Of a stretch of DNA of 5,361 nucleotides, positions 1 to 5,361 are shown one piece after another. The DNA is from Actinomycetota bacterium (lineage in GTDB: Bacteria > Actinomycetota > Thermoleophilia > Solirubrobacterales > Solirubrobacteraceae): NCBI GenBank assembly GCA_903970315.1, contig CAJCIJ010000341.1, positions 1-5,361 on the forward strand. The letters are read 5' to 3'. Both the position numbers and the translations under genes were made by a program. How positions within the stretch are numbered: the first letter of the stretch is position 1; every line of letters starts with the position of its first letter. The notes under the pieces were generated by a model. It was not told where the DNA came from. It did not search any database and saw only the letters and a list, made by a program, of their open reading frames with translations.

Positions 1-20
1 ACACGACGCTCTTCCGATCT
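1..20. other. Untrimmed Illumina adapter sequence at the contig edge
   Basis: The first 20 bases, ACACGACGCTCTTCCGATCT, are identical to the 3' end of the Illumina TruSeq/universal adapter (read 1 primer site). The genomic insert would begin at base 21. The transporter reading frame happens to stay open through these bases, but the six residues encoded there (TTLFRS) are not part of the protein. This also shows that the left end is an assembly or read edge and not a natural DNA end. Confidence 0.97.
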
Positions 21-566
21 CTGCTGCGCGCCTTTCGCTCACTCGTCCTTCCGCTGAAGGCGGTGCTGTTGAATCTGCTCTCGGTGAGTGCTGCCTACGG
101 CGTGCTCGTGCTCGCCTTCCAGCACGGCGCGGGCACCGTTATCGGCCTGCGCGAATTCCCCCAGATCGAAGCCTGGATACCTGTCTTCCTGTTCGCCATC
201 ATCTTCGGCATCTCGATGGACTACGAGGTCTTCATGCTCTCGCGCATGCGCGAGGAGTGGGATCGCACCGGCGACAACGAGCGTGCCGTGGCTTACGGCC
301 TCCAGCGCACCGGGAGGATCATCACGGCGGCGGCGATCATCATGGTGGCCGCCTTCTCGGGCTTCATGGAGGGGCGGTTCGTGGGCCTGCAGGAGTTCGG
401 CCTGGGTCTCGCCGCCGCAATCCTGCTGGACGCCACCATCGTTCGCGCGCTGCTTGTACCCGCGCTGATGAAGCTGCTGGGCGATTGGAACTGGTACATG
501 CCGGCACGGGTGCGCCGCGTCATGCGTGTAGGAGCCGCGCGTCCTGTGCCGGACGCCGGGAGCTGA
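21..566 (+). CDS. MMPL/RND-family transporter, C-terminal part only (5' truncated)
   Basis: This is the C-terminal end, about 181 residues, of an MMPL-type inner-membrane transporter of the RND superfamily. These are proton-driven exporters, often of lipids or hydrophobic compounds; the substrate cannot be told here. The frame is open back to the contig edge, so the GTG at 63 is an internal valine and not a start. Counting from base 21, four hydrophobic segments are visible near residues 15-34, 52-72, 102-118 and 125-146, matching the last helices of the second membrane domain. The segment [13 protein letters not shown] carries an Asp-Tyr pair (D67-Y68, bases 219-224) at the place of the proton-relay pair known from MmpL3. 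A basic cytoplasmic loop, the [13 protein letters not shown] helix and a short Arg-rich tail follow. Stop is TGA at 564-566. The family call is firm, the subfamily is not. Confidence 0.94.
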   Translation: MLRAFRSLVLPLKAVLLNLLSVSAAYGVLVLAFQHGAGTVIGLREFPQIEAWIPVFLFAIIFGISMDYEVFMLSRMREEWDRTGDNERAVAYGLQRTGRIITAAAIIMVAAFSGFMEGRFVGLQEFGLGLAAAILLDATIVRALLVPALMKLLGDWNWYMPARVRRVMRVGAARPVPDAGS

Positions 567-570
567 GAGT

Positions 571-605
571 CGACAGCGCGCCCGGGCTGAGCCTCGTAGC
601 TGTCG
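571..605 (+). terminator. Possible stem-loop after the transporter gene
   Basis: CGACAGC (571-577) and GCTGTCG (599-605) form a 7-bp perfect inverted repeat. The 21-base loop can itself form a small GGC-TGA-GCC hairpin at 585-593. It begins 5 bases after the transporter stop and ends 14 bases before leuS. There is no T-run, so it is not a canonical intrinsic terminator. It could help end the transporter transcript, or be chance in a GC-rich spacer. Confidence 0.3.
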
Positions 606-618
606 GGGCCGTGGCAAG

Positions 619-3135
619 ATGACTGGCGCCATGACCGAGCACCGTTATGACCCGAAGGCCATCGAGGCGCGCTGGCAGCGTGTCTGGGCCTCCGAGCACA
701 CCTGGGAGGTCGCAAACGAAGGCGCCGAGGGCCGTGAGGCCGTCAACAGCTCCTACGTGCTCGAGATGCTGCCGTACCCCAGCGGCGAGCCCCACATAGG
801 CCATCTGAAGTGCTACGCCGTGGGCGACGCCATCGCCCATTTCCGCCGCCGCACCGGCCACCGCGTGCTGCATCCCATGGGCTACGACGCGTTCGGCTTG
901 CCCGCCGAGAACCACGCCATCAACACTGGCGTGCACCCGCGGGTCTCCACGGCGGCCTCCATCGCCTCCTTCCAGCGGCAGTTCCGCGCCTGGGGCATCT
1001 CGATCGACTGGTCACGCGAGCTTGCCACCCATGAACCCAGCTACTACCGCTGGACGCAGTGGATCTTTCTGGAGCTCTACCGCAGCGGACTGGCATATCG
1101 CAAGGAAGCGGCGGTCAAGTGGTGCCCGCATGACCAGACTGTGCTCGCCAACGAGCAGGTCGTTGACGGCCGTTGCGAGCGTTGCGGGGCCGAGGTGGAG
1201 GTGCGCCAGCTGGAGCAGTGGTTCTTCCGCATCACCGACTACGCCGAGCGGCTGTTGCGCGACCTCGATGAGATCGACTGGCCCGAGCACGTAAAGACGA
1301 TGCAGCGCAACTGGATCGGCCGCTCCGAGGGCGCTGAAGTGAGCTTCACGTGCGAGGAGCTTGGGATCGTCTACCCGGTCTTCACGACGCGACCGGATAC
1401 GCTCTTTGGGGCCACCTTCTTCGTGCTGGCGCCGGAGCATCCAGATGTCATGCGCCTCGCCGCGGGCACCCCGTACGAGCGCGAGGTCCACGACTACATC
1501 AACCACGCGCTGACAGAGTCAAACGAGGAGCGCGGTGCCGCCGAACGGCCAAAGACCGGCGTGCCGCTGGGCCGGACGGTCACCAACCCTGTAAACGGCG
1601 AGCAGCTGCCCATGTACGTGGCCGACTACGTGCTGATGGAGTACGGCACCGGCGCCATCATGGCGGTGCCCGCCCACGACGAGCGTGATTACGAGTTCGC
1701 CCGCGTCTTTGACCTCCCGATTCGGCGCGTCATCGCCGCCGAGACCGGCGCTTCCGAGCAACAGACAGGCGACGACGCCCTTCCCTACACCGGCGATGGC
1801 CCTCTGATCGACTCCCACCCGGATTTCGACGGCCTGCCAAACCGCGAGGCGTTGGAGCTGATCGTCGACTGGCTGCAGCGCGAGGGCAAGGGCCACGCCA
1901 CCGTCTCCTACCGCCTGCGCGACTGGCTGATCTCCCGGCAGCGCTACTGGGGCTGCCCGATCCCGATCGTCTACTGCGACAGCTGCGGTGTGGTCCCCGT
2001 GGAGCCCGACGAACTACCGGTGCAGCTGCCCGACATCGAGGACTACGCGCCCAAGGGACGCTCGCCACTGGCCGCCGCCGAGGATTGGGTGAGGACTACG
2101 TGTCCCGCCTGCGACGGGGAGGCCCGGCGTGAGACCGACACCATGGACACCTTCGTGGACTCCTCCTGGTATTTCCTGCGCTACTGCGACGCGCGCAACG
2201 ACGAGGCGGCATGGGATCCGGCGGCGCTGTCGGAGTGGATGCCCGTCGACCAGTACATCGGCGGCGTGGAGCACGCGATCCTGCATCTCATGTACGCACG
2301 CTTCTTCACCAAGGCGCTTGCCGACCTGGGCCACCTCGACTTCCAGGAGCCGTTCGCGTCGCTGTTCACACAGGGCATGATCACCAAGGACGGGGCCAAG
2401 ATGTCCAAGTCACGCGGCAACGTCGTCTCGCCGGCAGCGATCGTGGAGCGTTATGGAGCTGACACGGCGCGCTGTTACGTCCTGTTCATGGGCCCGCCCG
2501 ACCAGGACGCCGAATGGTCTGACGAGGGCGCCGAGGGCATGCACCGCTTTCTCTCGCGTCTGTGGCGGTTGACCGGCGAGGTCGCCGAACGGCTGGATGC
2601 CGGCGGCTCCGCTCCGGCGGCTTCAAACCCGGTCCAGCACAACGGCGGCGACCCTGACGTGCAACTGCTGCGCAAGGCCCACTGGGCCATCGACAAGGTC
2701 TCGGCGGACCTGCGCCGCTTCGCGTTCAACACCGCCATCGCTGCGGTGATGGAGCTGCTCAACGACTGCTCGCGCCTGCGTGAGCAGACTTCTGCCCAGA
2801 CGCTTGGATACGCCCTTCAGACCGCCGGATCGCTGCTGTTTCCGTTTGCGCCGCATCTGGGCGCCGAGATCTACGAGCGCCTGACTGGCGATCGCGTCTG
2901 GGAGGCGCCGTGGCCCCATGCCGACCCCGCGCTGCTGGAGCGCGACGTCTATGAGCTCGTATGCCAGGTCAACGGCAAGCTGCGCGACCGCGTCAGCGTA
3001 AGTTCTGATGCGGGCCCCGACGAGCTCAAGCGCCGCTGCCTCACCGCTCCCAACGTGCGCGTCCATATCGACGGCAAGGAGATCGTCAAGGAGGTTGTTG
3101 TGCCCGGCAAGCTCGTGAATATCGTCGTGCGATAG
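619..3135 (+). CDS. leuS: Leucine--tRNA ligase (leucyl-tRNA synthetase, class Ia)
   Basis: This cytoplasmic enzyme charges tRNA-Leu with leucine using ATP and edits mischarged tRNA. The 838-residue product is complete. In order: the HIGH signature HIGH at 59-62 within [11 protein letters not shown]; a zinc-type module with C169, C186 and C189; CP1 editing domain about 236-425 with the Thr-rich TTRPDT at 256-261 and the Asp-containing [10 protein letters not shown] at 348-357; a second four-Cys zinc ribbon at C453/C456 and C495/C498; KMSKS at 594-598; the anticodon-binding helical domain about 650-775 (PFAPHLGAE at 742-750); and the C-terminal tRNA-binding domain from about 777 ([10 protein letters not shown]). 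Only six residues separate QGM (585-587) from KMSKS, so the leucine-specific insertion found in E. coli LeuRS is missing. The start is either ATG 619 or ATG 631; the latter gives [16 protein letters not shown], a typical LeuRS beginning, and neither has a clear ribosome-binding site. All catalytic and editing signatures looked for are present. Confidence 0.98.
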   Translation: MTGAMTEHRYDPKAIEARWQRVWASEHTWEVANEGAEGREAVNSSYVLEMLPYPSGEPHIGHLKCYAVGDAIAHFRRRTGHRVLHPMGYDAFGLPAENHAINTGVHPRVSTAASIASFQRQFRAWGISIDWSRELATHEPSYYRWTQWIFLELYRSGLAYRKEAAVKWCPHDQTVLANEQVVDGRCERCGAEVEVRQLEQWFFRITDYAERLLRDLDEIDWPEHVKTMQRNWIGRSEGAEVSFTCEELGIVYPVFTTRPDTLFGATFFVLAPEHPDVMRLAAGTPYEREVHDYINHALTESNEERGAAERPKTGVPLGRTVTNPVNGEQLPMYVADYVLMEYGTGAIMAVPAHDERDYEFARVFDLPIRRVIAAETGASEQQTGDDALPYTGDGPLIDSHPDFDGLPNREALELIVDWLQREGKGHATVSYRLRDWLISRQRYWGCPIPIVYCDSCGVVPVEPDELPVQLPDIEDYAPKGRSPLAAAEDWVRTTCPACDGEARRETDTMDTFVDSSWYFLRYCDARNDEAAWDPAALSEWMPVDQYIGGVEHAILHLMYARFFTKALADLGHLDFQEPFASLFTQGMITKDGAKMSKSRGNVVSPAAIVERYGADTARCYVLFMGPPDQDAEWSDEGAEGMHRFLSRLWRLTGEVAERLDAGGSAPAASNPVQHNGGDPDVQLLRKAHWAIDKVSADLRRFAFNTAIAAVMELLNDCSRLREQTSAQTLGYALQTAGSLLFPFAPHLGAEIYERLTGDRVWEAPWPHADPALLERDVYELVCQVNGKLRDRVSVSSDAGPDELKRRCLTAPNVRVHIDGKEIVKEVVVPGKLVNIVVR

Positions 3136-3155
3136 CTGCCCGGCTCCGGTCGGCC

Positions 3156-3161
3156 TAGACT
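3156..3161 (+). promoter_or_regulatory. -10-like box (TAGACT) for a leaderless holA transcript
   Basis: TAGACT fits the TANNNT -10 pattern. It ends 4 bases before GTG 3166 and 7 bases before ATG 3169. That spacing would place the transcription start on or next to the ATG, the arrangement known for leaderless mRNAs, which are common in actinobacteria. No good -35 box is visible, and the upstream bases are the last part of the 30-base gap after leuS. The box would let holA be transcribed separately from leuS. Confidence 0.5.
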
Positions 3162-3168
3162 CGCCGTG

Positions 3169-4203
3169 ATGCATGCGCTCGGACCCGCGTACCTGATCCA
3201 CGGCGACGACCACGGCGCCGTCTCGGAGCGGCGCGCCAGACTTCGCGCGGTGGCCGAGGCCGCAGGGGCGGCCACCGACATCGAGGTGTTGCAGGGTGCC
3301 GACGCCACTCCCGGAGCCGTCGCGTCGGCGCTTTCATCGCCCACGCTGGGCCTGGGACAGCGCGTGATCGTGGTCGATGGGGTCGAGCGCTGGAAGGACG
3401 CCGACGTGACCACACATCTGGCCCCGGCGCTGGCCCAGATGCCGCCCGACACCACGGTCGCGATGTTCGCTTTCGAGGACGCACGCGCCAAGGCTCCAAC
3501 TGCGCTTCACAACGCCGTCAAGCAGGCGGGAGGCAACGTAGCGCGTGAGGCCAGGCTGAGCGCCGAGGAGTTGCCGCGCTGGGTCATCCAACAGGCCCAG
3601 CGCATGCACCTGAGCCTCGACAGCCAGGCCGCGGCGACTCTTGTCGAACAGGTGGGCCAGCGCCGGCAGCGGCTGTTGCGCGAGCTTGAGAAGCTGGCGC
3701 TCGGGCTGGGCGAGGCCGACGCGCCGGGCTCCTCCGAGCTTCGTCTGGTCAGTGCCGAGGAGATCCGCGAACGCGCAGCCAACTCCTCCCAGTCGGAGGT
3801 CTTCGCGCTCGCCGATGCGCTCGTGAGCGGTGCGCCGGCGCACGCGCTGGGTACCTATGTGCGCTTGCGCAGCCAGGGTGAGCGGCTGCCCGGACTGATG
3901 GCGCTGATGGCCTCGCGACTTCGCCAGGCGCTGAACGTGACCGAGCGGCTGCAAGCCGGTGAGCCCGTTGCGGCTGTCAGGCGCACTCTGCACATGCCAA
4001 ACGTTGCGGCGCAAAAGCTGCTCGCGGACGCCGCCAAAACCGATCCGCAGCGCCTACGCCGCGCGCTCGCTGTGCTCGCCGATCTGGAGCTGCACACCCG
4101 CGGCGGCCCCGTGGTGCACTCGCTGCGGCCGCCCGCCTCGGCACTGGATGAGGAGACGCAAGCGGTGCGCGCCATCGAAACGATCGCGGCAGCTAACCCT
4201 TGA
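3169..4203 (+). CDS. holA: DNA polymerase III, delta subunit (clamp-loader)
   Basis: Delta is the subunit of the clamp-loader complex that opens the beta sliding clamp during chromosome replication. The product has 344 residues from ATG 3169 (345 from GTG 3166), the usual family length. The N-terminus PAYLIHGDD is the typical first strand of the AAA+-like fold. As expected for delta, it has no working Walker A motif, with HGDDHGAVSERR in its place. The central VIVVDGVERWKD and the helix LLRELEKLALG (170-177, counted from the GTG) are characteristic, and the C-terminal helical collar domain follows (LRQALNVTERL to the end). ATG 3169 is preferred because TAGACT lies at leaderless spacing before it and there is no Shine-Dalgarno sequence. 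The gene starts about 30 bases after leuS, and its stop TGA overlaps a TTG that opens the next frame. The family call rests on overall pattern and on the holA-rpsT neighbourhood. Confidence 0.92.
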   Translation: MHALGPAYLIHGDDHGAVSERRARLRAVAEAAGAATDIEVLQGADATPGAVASALSSPTLGLGQRVIVVDGVERWKDADVTTHLAPALAQMPPDTTVAMFAFEDARAKAPTALHNAVKQAGGNVAREARLSAEELPRWVIQQAQRMHLSLDSQAAATLVEQVGQRRQRLLRELEKLALGLGEADAPGSSELRLVSAEEIRERAANSSQSEVFALADALVSGAPAHALGTYVRLRSQGERLPGLMALMASRLRQALNVTERLQAGEPVAAVRRTLHMPNVAAQKLLADAAKTDPQRLRRALAVLADLELHTRGGPVVHSLRPPASALDEETQAVRAIETIAAANP

Positions 4204-4886
4204 CGGGTCCCCAGGTTCCGGGCCAGCCGCCGCCAACGACAGGCGGCGTGCCTGTCTCGCCCGCTGCGAGCGGCGCGTCTGCCTCGCCGGTTGTGCCCAG
4301 CCCACTGGCGTTCTACTACGACCTCGCCTCGCCTTACGCCTACCTGGCCGCCCAGCGCATCGACGGGGTGCTTGGACTCCCCGTGCGGTGGGTGCCGGTC
4401 GTCTTCGGGGCGATCCTCGCCCGTTACGACAGGATCCCCTGGTCGCTTGACTCAGAACTGCGCGAGCCGGGTCAGCGCGAGGTTGCGCGCCGGGCCTCCG
4501 ACCGAGGGCTGCCGGAGGTGCGGTGGCCGGAGGGGTGGCCTGACAAGTCCTACTCGGTGGTGCCGTCCCGCGCGGTCACATTCGCGGCCCAACGGTCGCC
4601 CCAGACGGCCAAGGAGCTCGCGCTGGCGCTCTTTGATGTCCAGTTTGTGCACGGCCGCGCGCTGGATGACTTCGAGCTCGTGGCTGCGGCCGGGGAGCGT
4701 TGTGGGATTGAGCCCGACGAGCTTAGAGCAGGGGTGGACAGCGCCCCGGTCAAGGCCGCTCTGCGGGCCAACACCGACGAGGCGATCGCACGGGGCGTGG
4801 TGGGCGTGCCCACGGTTGCGGTTGGCACGAGCTTGTTCTGGGGCGATGACCGCCTGGAGGACGCCGCCGCGGCGATGCGCGACTGA
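4200..4886 (+). CDS. DsbA-family 2-hydroxychromene-2-carboxylate isomerase-like protein
   Basis: This is a thioredoxin-fold protein of the DsbA/HCCA isomerase (glutathione S-transferase kappa-like) family. Characterised members isomerise 2-hydroxychromene-2-carboxylate in naphthalene breakdown, but most chromosomal homologues have unknown substrates. The opening strand and active-site turn read FYYDLASPYAYLA, with serine (S44) where disulfide oxidoreductases carry CxxC, so it is not a thiol oxidase. Near the C-terminus GVVGVPTVAVG holds the cis-proline (P204), followed by the typical LFWGDDRLED. The longest frame starts at TTG 4200, overlapping the holA stop as TTGA, and gives 228 residues with a Pro/Ser/Ala-rich, probably disordered first 30. 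GTG 4248 or GTG 4293 (MPSPLAFYYDL, 197 residues) are alternatives; 4293 best fits usual family length. No start has a ribosome-binding site. There is no obvious signal peptide, so it is probably cytoplasmic and co-transcribed with holA. Confidence 0.88.
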   Translation: MTGPQVPGQPPPTTGGVPVSPAASGASASPVVPSPLAFYYDLASPYAYLAAQRIDGVLGLPVRWVPVVFGAILARYDRIPWSLDSELREPGQREVARRASDRGLPEVRWPEGWPDKSYSVVPSRAVTFAAQRSPQTAKELALALFDVQFVHGRALDDFELVAAAGERCGIEPDELRAGVDSAPVKAALRANTDEAIARGVVGVPTVAVGTSLFWGDDRLEDAAAAMRD

Positions 4887-4891
4887 GCGCG

Positions 4892-4943
4892 CCCCGCAGG
4901 CGCCCGGCGGGCACGCTGTGGACCAGGCCACCACAGCGCGGGG
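4892..4943. terminator. Inverted repeats in the convergent spacer, possible bidirectional terminator
   Basis: The spacer between the convergent isomerase gene and rpsT holds an 8-bp perfect inverted repeat, CGCTGTGG (4914-4921) and CCACAGCG (4931-4938), with a 9-base loop. Beside it, GCCC (4902-4905) and GGGC (4909-4912) can form a small hairpin, and CCCCGC (4892-4897) can pair with GCGGGG (4938-4943) around both. The main stem is 28 bases after the isomerase stop and 10 bases after the rpsT stop, so it could end both transcripts. There is no T-run on either side. Confidence 0.45.
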
Positions 4944-4947
4944 AGCG

Positions 4948-5208
4948 TCAGGCGCCGGCGCGAATCCGCGCCGCGCGAGCCTTCTTGCGCGCGGCGGTGT
5001 TGCGGTGCAGGGCACCGCGCTTGACTGCCTTGTCGATGGTGCTCTGGAGCGTCCGGTGCTCGCTGTCGGGATCGCCGTCGGATCTGCCCTCCACTACGGC
5101 TTCAAGGCGGCGGAAGTAGGTCTTGATCGTCGAGGTGTAGCGCCGGTTCTCCAGGCGCTCGCGCTCGGAGCGAAGGATCCGCTTTTCCTGGGAGTGGATG
5201 TTTGCCAT
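4948..5208 (-). CDS. rpsT: 30S ribosomal protein S20
   Basis: S20 is a small helical protein that binds 16S rRNA in the 30S subunit. The product has 86 residues, normal for the family, and is very rich in Arg and Lys. It starts MANIHSQEKRILRSERER, the usual S20 opening, followed by the middle helix (RRYTSTIKTYFRRLEAVVEG) and the conserved end IDKAVKRGALHRNTAARKKAR. The ATG at 5208 is the natural start because the family almost always begins MANIKS or similar. No Shine-Dalgarno sequence lies ahead of it. The gene points toward holA and the isomerase gene; holA-rpsT neighbourhood is common in bacteria, often with rpsT facing away from lepA. The 5' leader may be about 110 bases if the -10-like TATAGT at 5333-5328 is its promoter. 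In E. coli S20 represses its own translation; nothing here proves that. Confidence 0.97.
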   Translation of the reverse strand: MANIHSQEKRILRSERERLENRRYTSTIKTYFRRLEAVVEGRSDGDPDSEHRTLQSTIDKAVKRGALHRNTAARKKARAARIRAGA

Positions 5209-5326
5209 CGTAGGTTTGGACGTCGGTAGTTGCCGGCGGTGTCCGTTGCCGGTTCACCCTGTGTGGCCACGCTTGGCGGCCGGTGGAAGCTGGCGCCCGA
5301 CGCCTCAGGGCGGCCGCAGCGCGCCT

Positions 5327-5332
5327 TACTAT
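5327..5332 (+). promoter_or_regulatory. Candidate -10 box (TACTAT) for a rightward gene beyond the window
   Basis: On the plus strand TACTAT fits TANNNT and overlaps the minus-strand TATAGT by five bases, so one AT-rich core could serve divergent promoters. A rightward transcript would start near 5339. An ATG occurs at 5358-5360, but too little sequence follows to call a gene. Neighbourhoods in related bacteria make lepA the likely candidate, which is inference only. Confidence 0.3.
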
Positions 5333-5333
5333 A
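5328..5333 (-). promoter_or_regulatory. Candidate -10 box (TATAGT) for rpsT
   Basis: On the minus strand these bases read TATAGT, five of six matches to TATAAT, in an otherwise very GC-rich spacer. Transcription would start near 5321 and leave a leader of about 110 bases before the rpsT ATG. No convincing -35 box is seen at the usual spacing, and the window ends soon after. Confidence 0.4.
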
Positions 5334-5361
5334 GCGCGGCCTTGTCTTTGCGCACCGATGC

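Noticed and set aside
63..65. GTG as the start of a 167-residue transporter-like protein
   Set aside because: The same frame continues upstream to base 21 with residues typical of the family ([20 protein letters not shown]), so this valine is internal and the gene is cut by the contig edge.
597..603. TAGCTGT as a -10 box for leuS
   Set aside because: It does not fit TANNNT, lies inside the inverted repeat after the transporter gene, and is not at leaderless spacing to either candidate start.
39..632. A 197-codon minus-strand frame opposite the transporter gene
   Set aside because: It lies antisense to a clear membrane transporter, has a His/Asp/Arg-rich composition with no domain pattern, and reaches to the contig edge. 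It is a shadow frame.
3334..4014. A 226-codon minus-strand frame inside holA
   Set aside because: It is fully antisense to a recognised gene, with no recognisable motif and no start context.
4291..5229. A 312-codon open frame on the plus strand running across the isomerase gene and the rpsT region
   Set aside because: It is rich in Arg, Ser, Pro and Trp as expected from an out-of-frame reading of GC-rich coding DNA. It shows no family motif and overlaps two genes with clear signatures.
5358..5360. ATG as the start of lepA or another rightward gene
   Set aside because: Only one base follows it in the window, and no ribosome-binding site or leaderless spacing supports it. Synteny alone is not enough to call a gene.
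1..5361. CRISPR arrays, tRNA genes, insertion sequences, phage or defence genes
   Set aside because: No regular repeat-spacer pattern, tRNA-like T-loop/acceptor layout, terminal inverted repeats with a transposase, or defence-type domains were seen on either strand. Nearly all of the window is explained by the five genes listed.

Overview
This is a high-GC bacterial window holding ordinary housekeeping genes, and I see no previously undescribed system in it. The protein families, the GC-rich codon use, the lack of Shine-Dalgarno sequences and the leaderless-type start of one gene suggest an Actinomycetota member, perhaps Thermoleophilia/Solirubrobacterales. That placement is an inference from style and gene content, not from a database match. 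The first 20 bases are not biological. They match the 3' end of the Illumina TruSeq/universal adapter, so the window begins at an assembly edge with an untrimmed adapter.

Layout, left to right: (1) adapter, 1-20; (2) the 3' end of an MMPL/RND-type membrane transporter gene (+), cut by the contig edge and ending at 566; (3) a 52-base gap with a possible stem-loop; (4) a complete leuS for leucyl-tRNA synthetase (+), 619-3135; (5) after only 30 bases, holA for the DNA polymerase III delta subunit (+), with a TAGACT -10-like box just ahead of its start; (6) a DsbA-family 2-hydroxychromene-2-carboxylate isomerase-like gene (+) that touches or follows the holA stop, ending at 4886; (7) a 61-base convergent intergenic spacer with an 8-bp perfect inverted repeat; (8) rpsT for ribosomal protein S20 (-), 5208-4948; (9) a 153-base terminal spacer with AT-rich -10-like hexamers on both strands, suggesting a divergent promoter. 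In many actinobacteria the gene facing away from rpsT is lepA, but its coding sequence is not visible here.

Functionally, leuS, holA and rpsT form a conserved bacterial core cluster serving translation and replication. Many Gram-positive genomes carry comEA/comEC between leuS and holA, and these are absent here. The isomerase-like protein is an accessory enzyme of unknown substrate that probably shares a transcript with holA. The most useful observations are the adapter contamination, the LeuRS that lacks the leucine-specific insertion before KMSKS, the collapsed leuS-holA junction, and the general absence of Shine-Dalgarno sites.
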